From positions 496,001-560,000 of the forward strand of contig NZ_VCNA01000003.1 of NCBI RefSeq assembly GCF_006170445.1: a stretch of DNA of 64,000 bases. Reading direction: 5' to 3'. This document shows, piece by piece, positions 42,805 to 51,130 of the stretch. A model generated the notes under the pieces. It was not told the DNA's origin and ran no database searches. It was given only the letters and a program-made list of their open reading frames with translations. The stretch's first letter is position 1; each line of letters opens with the position of its first letter. Source of the DNA: Brevibacillus dissolubilis (GTDB taxonomy: Bacteria > Bacillota > Bacilli > Brevibacillales > Brevibacillaceae). Both the position numbers and the translations under genes were made by a program.

Positions 42805-43809
42805 TCATCCGATCGGTATCCACATCGTAGCTGCCAGCACCAGCACACTGACGACAGCGACTAACAGTACGACAAACCGAAACGTAAATACACTCATCAG
42901 CATCAGCGTATTTTTAAAATCAATCATCGGTCCAAACACGAGAAACGAGAGCAATGCCCCCGGCTGAAACGACCCCATAAACGAAGCCGCGATGAATGCA
43001 TCCGCCTCCGAACACAGCGAAAAGACATAGGCAAGGCCCATCATCACCAGGTGAGAGGACAGTGGCGTCTGACCGATCTCCACCAGCGTCTCCCTCGCCA
43101 CGAATGTCTGGATCACGCTACTTACCAGCGCACCGAACAACAGATATTTGCCCATATCAAAAAACTCGTCCACCGCATGTGTCAGCGTCGCCCCCCATTT
43201 CTTGGCTTGTCTCACCTGATGGGACATCTCATGTCTGGTCTTGCGCTCCACCCCGATCTTCAGCGGATTCCGTCTCACGAACAGCCACATGATCAAGCCG
43301 GCAAGCATGGCGACCAAGAGGGCCACTCCCGCCCGATAGAAGACCATCTCCGGCTGCCGTTGAAACGCGGTGTAAGTGGCCGTCAGCACAACAGGGTTGA
43401 CAATCGGCCCCGCCAGCAAAAAGACGATCCCGACATAGACCGGCATCCCTTTTTGAATCAAGCGACGGATCACGGGAATGATCGCACACTCACAGAGCGG
43501 AAACAAAAACCCAAGCAAGGAGGCAAACGGGATCGCCACCACCGGAAGCTTCGGTGTCCAGCGGCGCACTTGATCCTCTGTCACAAATGTCTGAATCAGC
43601 CCTGAAAAAAACACACCCAAGAGCACAAAGGGGATGGCTTCCAAGACAATGCTCACAAACAGGGTCTTCACATCCAGCCATGCTCCAGCCCACGACATCC
43701 TCCATGAAAGCAACGGCGTGAGCCCACCAGTCGCAACCAGCACCATAGCCAGTCCGATCAGCAAGGCTCCCCCAGACTCCAACAGTAAGGCTCGTAATCG
43801 GTACACCAC
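42805..43809 (-). CDS. Permease (YcgR-like, DUF318)
   Basis: 334 residues from a GTG at 43809 eight bases after GGAGG. Eight or more membrane helices; family marks are LEAIPFVLLGVFFSGLIQTFV, LLGFLFPLCECAIIPVIRRLIQKGMP, FLLAGPIVNPVV and VFSLCSEADAFIAASFM with FGPMIDFKNTLML. CxC-like PLCEC and SLCSEAD are invariant-looking polar motifs inside membrane segments. It is followed after 14 bases by its DUF1980 partner. Predicted small-molecule or metal exporter; a Zur-like half site upstream hints at zinc. Confidence 0.88.
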   Translation of the reverse strand: MVYRLRALLLESGGALLIGLAMVLVATGGLTPLLSWRMSWAGAWLDVKTLFVSIVLEAIPFVLLGVFFSGLIQTFVTEDQVRRWTPKLPVVAIPFASLLGFLFPLCECAIIPVIRRLIQKGMPVYVGIVFLLAGPIVNPVVLTATYTAFQRQPEMVFYRAGVALLVAMLAGLIMWLFVRRNPLKIGVERKTRHEMSHQVRQAKKWGATLTHAVDEFFDMGKYLLFGALVSSVIQTFVARETLVEIGQTPLSSHLVMMGLAYVFSLCSEADAFIAASFMGSFQPGALLSFLVFGPMIDFKNTLMLMSVFTFRFVVLLVAVVSVLVLAATMWIPIG

Positions 43810-43857
43810 CCCTATTACCTCCATCAGAACCAATCTTTACCTTAATTGTATTCGGTT

Positions 43858-43878
43858 TATTAAGAAAGATTACGATTT
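43858..43878. promoter_or_regulatory. Zur-like half site
   Basis: ATTACGATTT matches one full arm of the Bacillus Zur operator (AAATCGTAATNATTACGATTT) ten for ten; the opposite arm is poor. Upstream of the permease-DUF1980 pair. Confidence 0.3.
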
Positions 43879-44047
43879 ACCTTACAAGGAAGTATCATCT
43901 GATCATTTTTCACATCGTTTGTCGTTTTTTGTCGAATGATAGATAGTTTCGACTTATTGTTTTCCAGCTTATAATAGGTCTAAAGCACCTGACCCTTTTA
44001 TGAAAATCAGGATGTTTTTACTACCTTACTGGCAAAGGGGGACCAAA

Positions 44048-45112
44048 ATGACTAGACCCATCGATTTCACCCCACCCGGTCAAGCCGCGAAAACGCCTGG
44101 CACCACCGGCAATGGAAAAGTAAATCCTGGGCAGGAGAAGCAAGAGCAGCGCAACCAGACGGGAACCACCACTCCGACCACCTCTCCTGTCACTCCACCG
44201 CAGGATACCGTGGTGATTAGTCCAGAGGCTGAACAGGCTTATCAAAACCAGCCACAGCCGACAACGCCTTCCACAGGCACCACTCCTGCTAATCCAACAA
44301 CCGATCCGACAACAACACCTGGCCAAACCACGACACCTGCTACACCACCTGTTGACACGACAACACCTACGACACCTGCACAAACCCCAACCGCACCACC
44401 AGTCGATACATACCAACCGACACAGCCGACACCGACACCAGACGTACCGGCCACAACACCAGAGGGAAATGGCACGAAGCCGGAAGTGAACCCGACTTCA
44501 CCGACAGCCCCAAGCACCCCTGCACCAACACCAGAGACTGAGACTGAGACTGAGACAGAGCAGGCAGGCGCCCAAATCACGCCGTACAACTTCCAAAAGG
44601 CTGTCTCCGCCTACAACCTCGCCAAACGGATGCTTGCTAAGACAGAGGCTGTGAGCAGCAACGGTCCGATCTTTGATTACAACAGCTACAAAATGAAAAC
44701 ACAACAAGCCTTGGTCAACCAGACCGTCTACAATGCTACCTTTAACAGAAGCACAGAGGCTGTCATCCAAGTGAAGGAATCAAAAGAAACCCGCGACCAG
44801 GCACAGAACACGCTGGATCAACCAACAACCGCAACCCAAGCAGCTACCAGCAAACCTGCAGAAGCGGTGAAGGAAACCAAACAAAGCGATAACCAAAAAC
44901 AACAGACAGAGACAGTGGTCAAAACCAATGGGCAACCAACCCAACTAAACCAGGCCACGAATGAGAAAGAAAACGAACGAGTCACAACGTCTGCACCACT
45001 TACACAAACAGAGCCGAGCCAAAAAGAGCCGGCCACCAACACAGATACGAGCACTCATCCTAACCAAGATCCTTCCTCATCCGTATCAAACATCTTCGAT
45101 CAAGCCGTATAA
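44048..45112 (+). CDS. Thr/Pro/Gln-rich low-complexity protein
   Basis: 354 residues; ATG at 44048 after AAAGGGGG. No signal peptide. Residues 1-190 are disordered and Thr/Pro-rich with a TE repeat before EQAGAQ. A more ordered helical core follows (ITPYNFQKAVSAYNLAKRMLAKTEAVSSNGPIFDYNSYKMKTQQALVNQTVYNATFNRSTEAVIQVK), then a Gln/Thr-rich tail. VVISPEAEQAYQ recalls motifs in flagellar export-related proteins, but the link is weak. Single gene with its own terminator; no family recognised. Confidence 0.6.
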   Translation: MTRPIDFTPPGQAAKTPGTTGNGKVNPGQEKQEQRNQTGTTTPTTSPVTPPQDTVVISPEAEQAYQNQPQPTTPSTGTTPANPTTDPTTTPGQTTTPATPPVDTTTPTTPAQTPTAPPVDTYQPTQPTPTPDVPATTPEGNGTKPEVNPTSPTAPSTPAPTPETETETETEQAGAQITPYNFQKAVSAYNLAKRMLAKTEAVSSNGPIFDYNSYKMKTQQALVNQTVYNATFNRSTEAVIQVKESKETRDQAQNTLDQPTTATQAATSKPAEAVKETKQSDNQKQQTETVVKTNGQPTQLNQATNEKENERVTTSAPLTQTEPSQKEPATNTDTSTHPNQDPSSSVSNIFDQAV

Positions 45113-45116
45113 GCAC

Positions 45117-45154
45117 CAAAAAGACCACACAGCCTGTGAACTGTGTGGTCTTTT
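45117..45154. terminator. Bidirectional terminator
   Basis: AAAGACCACACAG/CTGTGTGGTCTTT perfect stem with 8-base loop, shared by converging genes. Confidence 0.85.
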
Positions 45155-45186
45155 GTATGTGATGCCAGTTGAGATGATTATGATGA

Positions 45187-46902
45187 TTAGTCTTCCATCG
45201 TAGACAGGTCACCTGTCGGCAAGCCAAGCTCCCATGCTTTGAGCACGCGGCGCATGATTTTACCGGAGCGGGTTTTAGGGAGTTTGTCGCGGAATTCGAT
45301 CTCGCGTGGTGCAGCGTGAGCAGCCAAGCCTACTTTGACGAACTTCTTGATCTCATCCATCAGCTCTTCGCTTGGCTCATAGCCTGCACGCAGCGCGATG
45401 AACGCTTTGATGATCTCGCCGCGCATCGGATCTGGTTTCCCGATGACACCTGCTTCTGCTACAGCCGGATGCTCGACCAGCTTGCTCTCTACTTCAAATG
45501 GACCTACGCGCTCACCGGAAGTGTTGATCACGTCGTCGATGCGGCCTTGGAACCAGAAGTAGCCGTCTTCGTCCTTGTAAGCTGAGTCGCCGGATACATA
45601 CCAGCCTGGAATGCGCACATACTCTTCGAATTTTGCTGGGTTTTTCCAGATCTCACGCATCATGGACGGCCATGGTGTGCGGATTGCGAGATTCCCCATG
45701 CGGTTGGCTGGCAGCTCGTTGCCGCGGTCGTCGATGATCGCAGCATGGATGCCTGGGAATGGTTTGCCCATAGAGCCTGGCTTGATGTCCATACAGCGGT
45801 AGTTGGAGATGAGTTGACCGCCTGTTTCAGTCATCCACCAGTTGTCATGGATGCGGTGGTTGAACACTTTCAGACCCCAGTATACTACTTCTGGGTTGAG
45901 AGGCTCCCCTACGCTCAGTACGTGGCGCAGAGAAGAGAGGTCGAATTTTTTCACAGCCTCATCGCCTGCACCCATCAGCATGCGGAATGCGGTCGGAGCA
46001 CTGTACCAGATGGAGACTTTATATTTTTCGATCGTTTGATACCAGTCTTCCGGTGTGAAACGGCCACCGCGGATGACGCTGGTTACACCGTTGAGCCATG
46101 GAGAGAAGATCCCGTAGGATGTACCGGTTACCCAGCCTGGGTCAGCTGTACACCAGTATACGTCCTCATCGGTAAAATCAAGCACCCAGCGGCCTGTTTG
46201 CAGGTGTTGGATCATGGCGTTGTGTACGTGCAGAACGCCTTTTGGTTTGCCGGTAGAACCGGATGTATAGTGGAGGATCATGCCGTCTTCACGGTCGACC
46301 CATTCGATTTCAAGCTCAGGAGAAGCTTCAGCCATCGCTTTGGAGAAGTCGATTTGGCCTTCCTGCAGGTCACCTTCAGCACCGAAGAGAATCACATGCT
46401 TGAGGTGTGGGAGATCTTGGACAGGTACACGTGGGAGCAGAGCAGGTGTGGTGATGATCGCTACCGCTTCACTGTCTTCCAGACGGTCGCGGACAGCCCC
46501 TTCCATGAATGCTTCGAACAGTGGACCTACAATTGCGCCAATTTTCAGTGTTCCGAGAACGCTTACATAAAGCTCTGGAGTGCGAGGCATGAAGACAAAG
46601 ACGCGGTCCCCTTTTTTGATATCGAGGCTTTTGAGGACATTCCCGAATTTATTGGACAGTTGGCTGAATTGTGCGAACGTATATTGTTCCTCACGGGTAT
46701 TATCGCTGTAGTAGAGGGCTACTTTGTTTTCACGGTGAGTGCCGATGTGACGGTCAATCGCTTCATGAGCCATGTTGACTTTACCGGTCTCGTACCAGGT
46801 GAATTCTTTCTCAACGTCAGCCCAATTAAAGGTTGCGTACGTTTCTTCGTAATTTTTCAGGTTTTGTTGTCCTTCTGCTGCTGGGATTCTTTCCACTTTC
46901 AT
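45187..46902 (-). CDS. acsA: Acetyl-CoA synthetase
   Basis: Activates acetate to acetyl-CoA through acetyl-AMP. 571 residues from ATG 46902 after AAGGAGAG, matching the Bacillus enzyme length. ANL-superfamily motifs: ILHYTSGSTGKPKGVLHVHNAM (P-loop), WWMTETGGQLISN, YVSGDSAYKDEDGYFWFQGRIDDVINTSGERV and the C-terminal PKTRSGKIMRR with the catalytic, acetylation-controlled Lys. Monocistronic. The acuABC acetylation genes that flank acsA in Bacillus are not here. Confidence 0.95.
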   Translation of the reverse strand: MKVERIPAAEGQQNLKNYEETYATFNWADVEKEFTWYETGKVNMAHEAIDRHIGTHRENKVALYYSDNTREEQYTFAQFSQLSNKFGNVLKSLDIKKGDRVFVFMPRTPELYVSVLGTLKIGAIVGPLFEAFMEGAVRDRLEDSEAVAIITTPALLPRVPVQDLPHLKHVILFGAEGDLQEGQIDFSKAMAEASPELEIEWVDREDGMILHYTSGSTGKPKGVLHVHNAMIQHLQTGRWVLDFTDEDVYWCTADPGWVTGTSYGIFSPWLNGVTSVIRGGRFTPEDWYQTIEKYKVSIWYSAPTAFRMLMGAGDEAVKKFDLSSLRHVLSVGEPLNPEVVYWGLKVFNHRIHDNWWMTETGGQLISNYRCMDIKPGSMGKPFPGIHAAIIDDRGNELPANRMGNLAIRTPWPSMMREIWKNPAKFEEYVRIPGWYVSGDSAYKDEDGYFWFQGRIDDVINTSGERVGPFEVESKLVEHPAVAEAGVIGKPDPMRGEIIKAFIALRAGYEPSEELMDEIKKFVKVGLAAHAAPREIEFRDKLPKTRSGKIMRRVLKAWELGLPTGDLSTMED

Positions 46903-47130
46903 ACTTTCACTCTCCTTGTTCCCCAATGAAATATCATGCGCTTCTCTCTATGCTTCTTCTCCTATTACTACTTCTTCAAAGATGTACCAATTCCTCTTTG
47001 TTTTTCGATAATTCTATCAACACCCTTACCAGTAAAATACTACACCTTTTTAGCCTTTCGTCTCGTATAATCGTATGAGTATTGAAATTGACGGAACGAA
47101 ATGCAAAAAACCAAACATGGAGGGTGATTG

Positions 47131-48054
47131 TTGATTATGCTATGGCTGATTGCCGTATTAGGTTTTGCTGCTATGTTGATGAGAGCCCACCGGAACACCC
47201 ACCACCCCGAGATTAATAACGTCGCTGTAGCGGTCAAAGCGACAGGACGTGTTGATAAAAATGCGCTGTCTGATCTTCGTATTCTGCATCTGTCTGACTT
47301 GCATATGGAGAATCTCTCCGTATCTGCTGAGCGTGTCGTCGACGAGATGCGCGGCCAGGAGCTGGATCTGATCGCGATCACAGGCGACCTGCTTGACCGT
47401 GCACGGAATATCCCGCGTGCTGTAGCGTATGTGGAAGCACTGAAAAAGCTGAAGCCAAAACACGGAATCTACGTGACATTCGGTAACCATGACTACGTGC
47501 TGAAAGCCAACAAGCTCGCACATCTCAAAATCGGTCTGGAACGCATCGGTGCGCATGTGCTGGTCAACGAGACCATGACAGTGGATCACAACGGTGTGAA
47601 GCTGCACATCATCGGGATTGACGACTTTGCAACCCGCCACCACAATCTGGCGAAATCTTATAAAAAGGTCGACGATGAGGGCATCCGCCTCGTGCTTACC
47701 CATGACCCTAACATTGTATTGCATATGAAGGAGTATGATTACGACTATCTGCTCTCCGGTCACTTCCACGGGGGTCAGATTCACTGGCCGAAGCCGTTCC
47801 ATCTGGCAAAAATGGGGAAGCTGCCGCGTATGAATATCATCAAAGGTCTGCACTTCCGTGACGGCCGTCCATTCTACATCAGTGAAGGCTTGGGACAGAC
47901 AGGTGTGAATATCCGCCTGCGCTCCCGTCCGGAAATCACCTTGCATACGCTGGGTGCTGCGGGCGCAACAGAAGGTGCTTTGGGTACTGTTGCCGTTGCT
48001 TTTGAGCCGGTGAAGCAAGAGGCCGCTCCCACCCTGGCCGCGAGTGAGGTATAA
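47131..48054 (+). CDS. Metallophosphoesterase (YkuE-like)
   Basis: About 308 residues. TTG at 47131 sits seven bases after GGAGG; an ATG at 47137 is alternative. N-terminal membrane anchor (LWLIAVLGFAAMLM). All five calcineurin-like metal motifs are seen: LHLSDLHMEN, AITGDLLDR, FGNHDYV, LVLTHDPN and LSGHFHGGQIHWP. Membrane-bound phosphoesterase of the YkuE/YaeI type, which in other bacteria hydrolyse lipid or nucleotide phosphoesters; substrate not known. Confidence 0.88.
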   Translation: MIMLWLIAVLGFAAMLMRAHRNTHHPEINNVAVAVKATGRVDKNALSDLRILHLSDLHMENLSVSAERVVDEMRGQELDLIAITGDLLDRARNIPRAVAYVEALKKLKPKHGIYVTFGNHDYVLKANKLAHLKIGLERIGAHVLVNETMTVDHNGVKLHIIGIDDFATRHHNLAKSYKKVDDEGIRLVLTHDPNIVLHMKEYDYDYLLSGHFHGGQIHWPKPFHLAKMGKLPRMNIIKGLHFRDGRPFYISEGLGQTGVNIRLRSRPEITLHTLGAAGATEGALGTVAVAFEPVKQEAAPTLAASEV

Positions 48055-48090
48055 TAGAGCCATCACGAGCGACACGAAAGGCGGCTTTCC

Positions 48091-49146
48091 ATGGAGATTG
48101 AACAAAAGTGGCGGGAAGAAGTCAATCGAATACAGCAAGCGACGAAGCTCAGAATTGAGCTTCTTTCTTGTATCCATAACGATTTTACAGACGTACGCAT
48201 CCGCTATGAGGCGGCAGGCGGTGAGGTGATTCGCTCGCATGCTGTCAACGGTGTGGTATGGTACGTCGGCATACATACAGCAGAGTGGTCGGAGTCTGCG
48301 CGTGCGCTCCTGCCGCTCCTGCTAAGCGAAGCTAGAACAGATGCGCCGTCAGCGGGTGCCCTGACCTTGCAGGAAGAGGTCCTGCACTGGCTGGCAGCGG
48401 TCTATCAGGGGCAAGATGCTCCCCTGCCAAGCCGGTTAGAGCGTGAGTGGCATTGGACAGAGGGACGTGCCTGTTTTGTCATCGAACGGACTTCAGGGGT
48501 GAATGCGGTCGCGTGGAAGCAGCTGTTCGGTGATTTTTTCGGAGATACCAAGCGGATTGAGTGCTGGCAGGTGGCTGATCTAGTCTATCTGCTGCTGGTA
48601 CCGCTCTCCCTGTTGCCGGATGAGAGCGGGGAGCCTGTGGATCTGGACACCACTTCGTCCCCAGTCTTGCTGGAGTGGGCAGCCAGTCTGCACGATCTGC
48701 TCTCCACCGAGGCAATGGAAAATGCAAAGGTGCTGGTGGCTCCCCCGCTGGAGCGTGCCCATGCACTGCCTGCTGCCCTTCGTCAGGTGAAGGGCTTGTC
48801 CCATGCTCTCTCTCACTTTTTCCCCCGTGTGATGGTGGCAGCCACCTGGCAGTACCCGCTGGAGCGCTGGGCGGCTACGCTTGATCTGGATACAGTGCGG
48901 GCGTTGCGCGCGAGTCTTCCCGTGCCTTCCTCCCTGCAGCTGACAGAGGAGCAGCTGGAATCACTTGAATCGTTTTGTGAGCATCATCTCAATGTGAGTG
49001 AGACGGCCCGGTCGCTGTTTTTACACCGAAACACGCTTTTGTACCGGCTGGACAAGATTCAGGAGCAGACAGGCCTTGAGCCGCGCAGGTTTGCCGATGC
49101 AATGCTATTGCGTCTTGCTACCCTTTTGGGCAAATTGGACAATTAG
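48091..49146 (+). CDS. PucR/CdaR-type transcriptional regulator
   Basis: 351 residues; ATG after GAAAGGCGG. The C-terminal 60 residues (LTEEQLESLESFCEHHLNVSETARSLFLHRNTLLYRLDKIQEQTGLEPRRFADAMLLRLATLL) are the helix-turn-helix of PucR/CdaR regulators. The N-terminal 280 residues are a sensory region without clear identity. Placed 100 bases before the sugar-transport ATPase gene on the same strand, which suggests it regulates that gene or sugar uptake; this is inference. Confidence 0.85.
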   Translation: MEIEQKWREEVNRIQQATKLRIELLSCIHNDFTDVRIRYEAAGGEVIRSHAVNGVVWYVGIHTAEWSESARALLPLLLSEARTDAPSAGALTLQEEVLHWLAAVYQGQDAPLPSRLEREWHWTEGRACFVIERTSGVNAVAWKQLFGDFFGDTKRIECWQVADLVYLLLVPLSLLPDESGEPVDLDTTSSPVLLEWAASLHDLLSTEAMENAKVLVAPPLERAHALPAALRQVKGLSHALSHFFPRVMVAATWQYPLERWAATLDLDTVRALRASLPVPSSLQLTEEQLESLESFCEHHLNVSETARSLFLHRNTLLYRLDKIQEQTGLEPRRFADAMLLRLATLLGKLDN

Positions 49147-49204
49147 GTTTGTATACATTCACCATAGAGATCGAGGAAGCAATTGCCGTACAATGGGTAC
49201 CATG

Positions 49205-49219
49205 ATGAAAGCGCATTCG
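49205..49219. promoter_or_regulatory. cre-like (CcpA) site before the sugar ATPase
   Basis: ATGAAAGCGCATTCG matches WTGNAANCGNWWNCA at all but the last base, 34 bases before the ATPase start. Confidence 0.45.
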
Positions 49220-49252
49220 TCCGCTTACATAGATGATAGGGAGTGATTCAAT

Positions 49253-50368
49253 ATGGCACAGGTTAGATTGAACCATATCTTTAAAAAATATTCGAACGGT
49301 TTCGCAGCAGTAAACGATTTTCACTTGGACATTAAAGACCGTGAGTTCCTCGTCCTCGTAGGTCCATCCGGCTGCGGTAAATCCACCACCCTGCGTATGA
49401 TTGCAGGTCTTGAAGATATCTCTGAGGGTGACCTCTACATCGGTGATCGCCGTGTAAACGATGTAGCGCCTAAAGACCGCGACATCGCGATGGTATTCCA
49501 AAGCTACGCCCTCTACCCGCACATGAACGTATACGACAACATGGCGTTCGGTCTGAAGCTTCGCAAATTCCCAAAAGACGAGATCGACAAACGCATCCAA
49601 GAAGCAGCACGTATCCTCGACATCACCCACCTCTTGGACCGCAAGCCAAAAGCACTCTCCGGCGGTCAGCGTCAGCGTGTGGCCCTGGGCCGTGCGATCG
49701 TCCGTGAACCACAGGTGTTCCTGATGGACGAACCGCTCTCCAACCTCGATGCCAAGCTTCGTGTACAGATGCGTACCGAGATCGCCAAGCTGCACAAGCG
49801 CCTCGAAACCACTGTGGTCTATGTAACGCATGACCAGACCGAAGCGATGACCATGGGTGACCGCATCGTGGTTATGAAAGACGGTATCGTGCAACAAGTA
49901 GCGACTCCGACCGAAATCTACAACCATCCTGCGAACCAGTTCGTAGCGAGCTTCATCGGTTCACCAGGAATGAACTTCATCAAAGGCTCTGTCAAAGAAG
50001 AAGGCGGCAAAGTGAAATTCACCGCTCCTGGCATGGACATCATCTTCCCAGATGACAAAGCATCCGCCCTGCGCTCTGCGGGCTACATCGGCAAAGATGT
50101 AACCTTCGGAATCCGTCCGGAGGATATCTACAGCGACAACCAATTCATCGAAGCCAATCCGTTCCAATCCAACATCAAAGCGGACATCGATGTCGTGGAA
50201 AACATGGGTTCTGAGCTGTACGTCTACTTCAACAACATCGGCGGCAACCAAATGATCGCTCGTGTAGACGCGCGTGAGGGTCTGAAGCATGGTATGAACG
50301 TAACACTTGGCATGGACCTCTCCAAATGCCATGTATTTGATGCCCAAACTGAATTATCCGTGTTTTAA
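49253..50368 (+). CDS. msmX: Sugar ABC transporter ATP-binding protein (MsmX/UgpC type)
   Basis: 371 residues. CUT1-family ATPase: Walker [11 protein letters not shown]-loop [13 protein letters not shown], signature [18 protein letters not shown], Walker [13 protein letters not shown], then the C-terminal OB-like regulatory fold ([12 protein letters not shown]). In Bacillus a single such ATPase energises several sugar importers whose operons lack their own. No permease or binding protein adjoins it here, consistent with that shared role. Symbol by analogy. Confidence 0.92.
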   Translation: MAQVRLNHIFKKYSNGFAAVNDFHLDIKDREFLVLVGPSGCGKSTTLRMIAGLEDISEGDLYIGDRRVNDVAPKDRDIAMVFQSYALYPHMNVYDNMAFGLKLRKFPKDEIDKRIQEAARILDITHLLDRKPKALSGGQRQRVALGRAIVREPQVFLMDEPLSNLDAKLRVQMRTEIAKLHKRLETTVVYVTHDQTEAMTMGDRIVVMKDGIVQQVATPTEIYNHPANQFVASFIGSPGMNFIKGSVKEEGGKVKFTAPGMDIIFPDDKASALRSAGYIGKDVTFGIRPEDIYSDNQFIEANPFQSNIKADIDVVENMGSELYVYFNNIGGNQMIARVDAREGLKHGMNVTLGMDLSKCHVFDAQTELSVF

Positions 50369-50408
50369 TCCTGTTTGTGGATTGCACATTAACTCACGGT
50401 TACACACA

Positions 50409-50448
50409 AGGAACTGACTCTCCTTTAACGGGGACCAGTTCCTTTTTT
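50409..50448 (+). terminator. Intrinsic terminator of the sugar ATPase gene
   Basis: GGAACTG/CAGTTCC stem followed by TTTTTT. Confidence 0.8.
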
Positions 50449-50471
50449 CGTATAGGGAATAATTAGGCGAC

Positions 50472-50526
50472 AAAAAAAGCCATTGGAATGACAGCCTGTA
50501 TAGCGGCGTCCTCCGAATGGCTTTTT
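50472..50526. terminator. Bidirectional terminator
   Basis: AAAAAGCCATT/AATGGCTTTTT outer stem, directly after the stop of the small Gln-rich gene at 50531. Confidence 0.7.
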
Positions 50527-50530
50527 GTGA

Positions 50531-50701
50531 TTAAGCGCGGTCTTCGCTGTCCTGCAACTGTGCTGGCTGTCCCTGCAATTGTGCCTGCTCGCTGGACTTT
50601 TGGGTGATGACCTGGTCTGGCTTGTGGATCGTGCCGACTGCACCTACTGTTGCCATGGCGAGCATATCCTGCTCCTTGCTGTTGTTTTGCTGTTGGGTCA
50701 T
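50531..50701 (-). CDS. Small Gln-rich protein
   Basis: 56 residues starting MTQQQNNSKEQDMLAMATVG and ending in QLQDSEDRA, with repeated AQLQ. GGAGG lies 11 bases before the ATG, and a terminator follows the stop within a few bases. Upstream on the same strand is a YozQ-like gene, so both may be a sporulation-associated pair. No family known to me. It is short, but site, terminator and codon use support a real gene. Confidence 0.6.
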   Translation of the reverse strand: MTQQQNNSKEQDMLAMATVGAVGTIHKPDQVITQKSSEQAQLQGQPAQLQDSEDRA

Positions 50702-50719
50702 GATGATGTCATCCTCCCC

Positions 50720-50971
50720 TTATTTTTTGTTTGGAAAGACCCCTTCATATCCGTTGGTTGGGATCTCTTTGGCGGCATGACCGGCAAAAGCGTCTATTTT
50801 GCCACCGTTGTTGCCTTCATAATAGTCGTCCATGGTCATTTCGTGGGACAAGGCCAGACCTTTATCGACGGTGTTGGAGCTTTGGTAATCTTCTACGTGA
50901 TACGTTTTTTCCGCGATCTCGCCGCTTGGGTATTGGTCAAGCGACGGATTTTTGGTGTTGTTCTTGGTCAT
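50720..50971 (-). CDS. YozQ/DUF4025-like small protein
   Basis: 83 residues from the ATG at 50971, eight bases after GGGAGG. The core AEKTYHVEDYQSSNTVDKGLALSHEMTMDDYYEGNNGGKID follows the YozQ/DUF4025 pattern (tyrosine-rich, GLAxxHE, DxYxEG) found in spore formers. Role unknown; soluble and acidic. Confidence 0.7.
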   Translation of the reverse strand: MTKNNTKNPSLDQYPSGEIAEKTYHVEDYQSSNTVDKGLALSHEMTMDDYYEGNNGGKIDAFAGHAAKEIPTNGYEGVFPNKK

Positions 50972-51130
50972 GTGCATTCCCTCCCTGACAAGAATCATCT
51001 CCTAGTCTGATAAAAAGGAATGGTTTTTAGCCACGCTTGTGTGGCACGGCCCCCTCTATTTTTTACCGTAATAATCAAGCGGCGAACGTACACGCTATAC
51101 CTATTCAGAATGGACAGGGAGTGAGATATA

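Noticed and set aside
44021-44589. Minus-strand Cys/Val/Gly-rich frames within the Thr/Pro-rich gene
   Set aside because: Low-complexity ACN and CCN codons read backwards give open frames by bias alone.
45745-46929. Plus-strand open frame opposite acsA
   Set aside because: Shadow of acsA; rich in Cys, Phe and His as expected for antisense reading, no motifs.
47158-48276. Minus-strand frame opposite the metallophosphoesterase
   Set aside because: Antisense shadow of a gene with all five metal motifs; no independent evidence.
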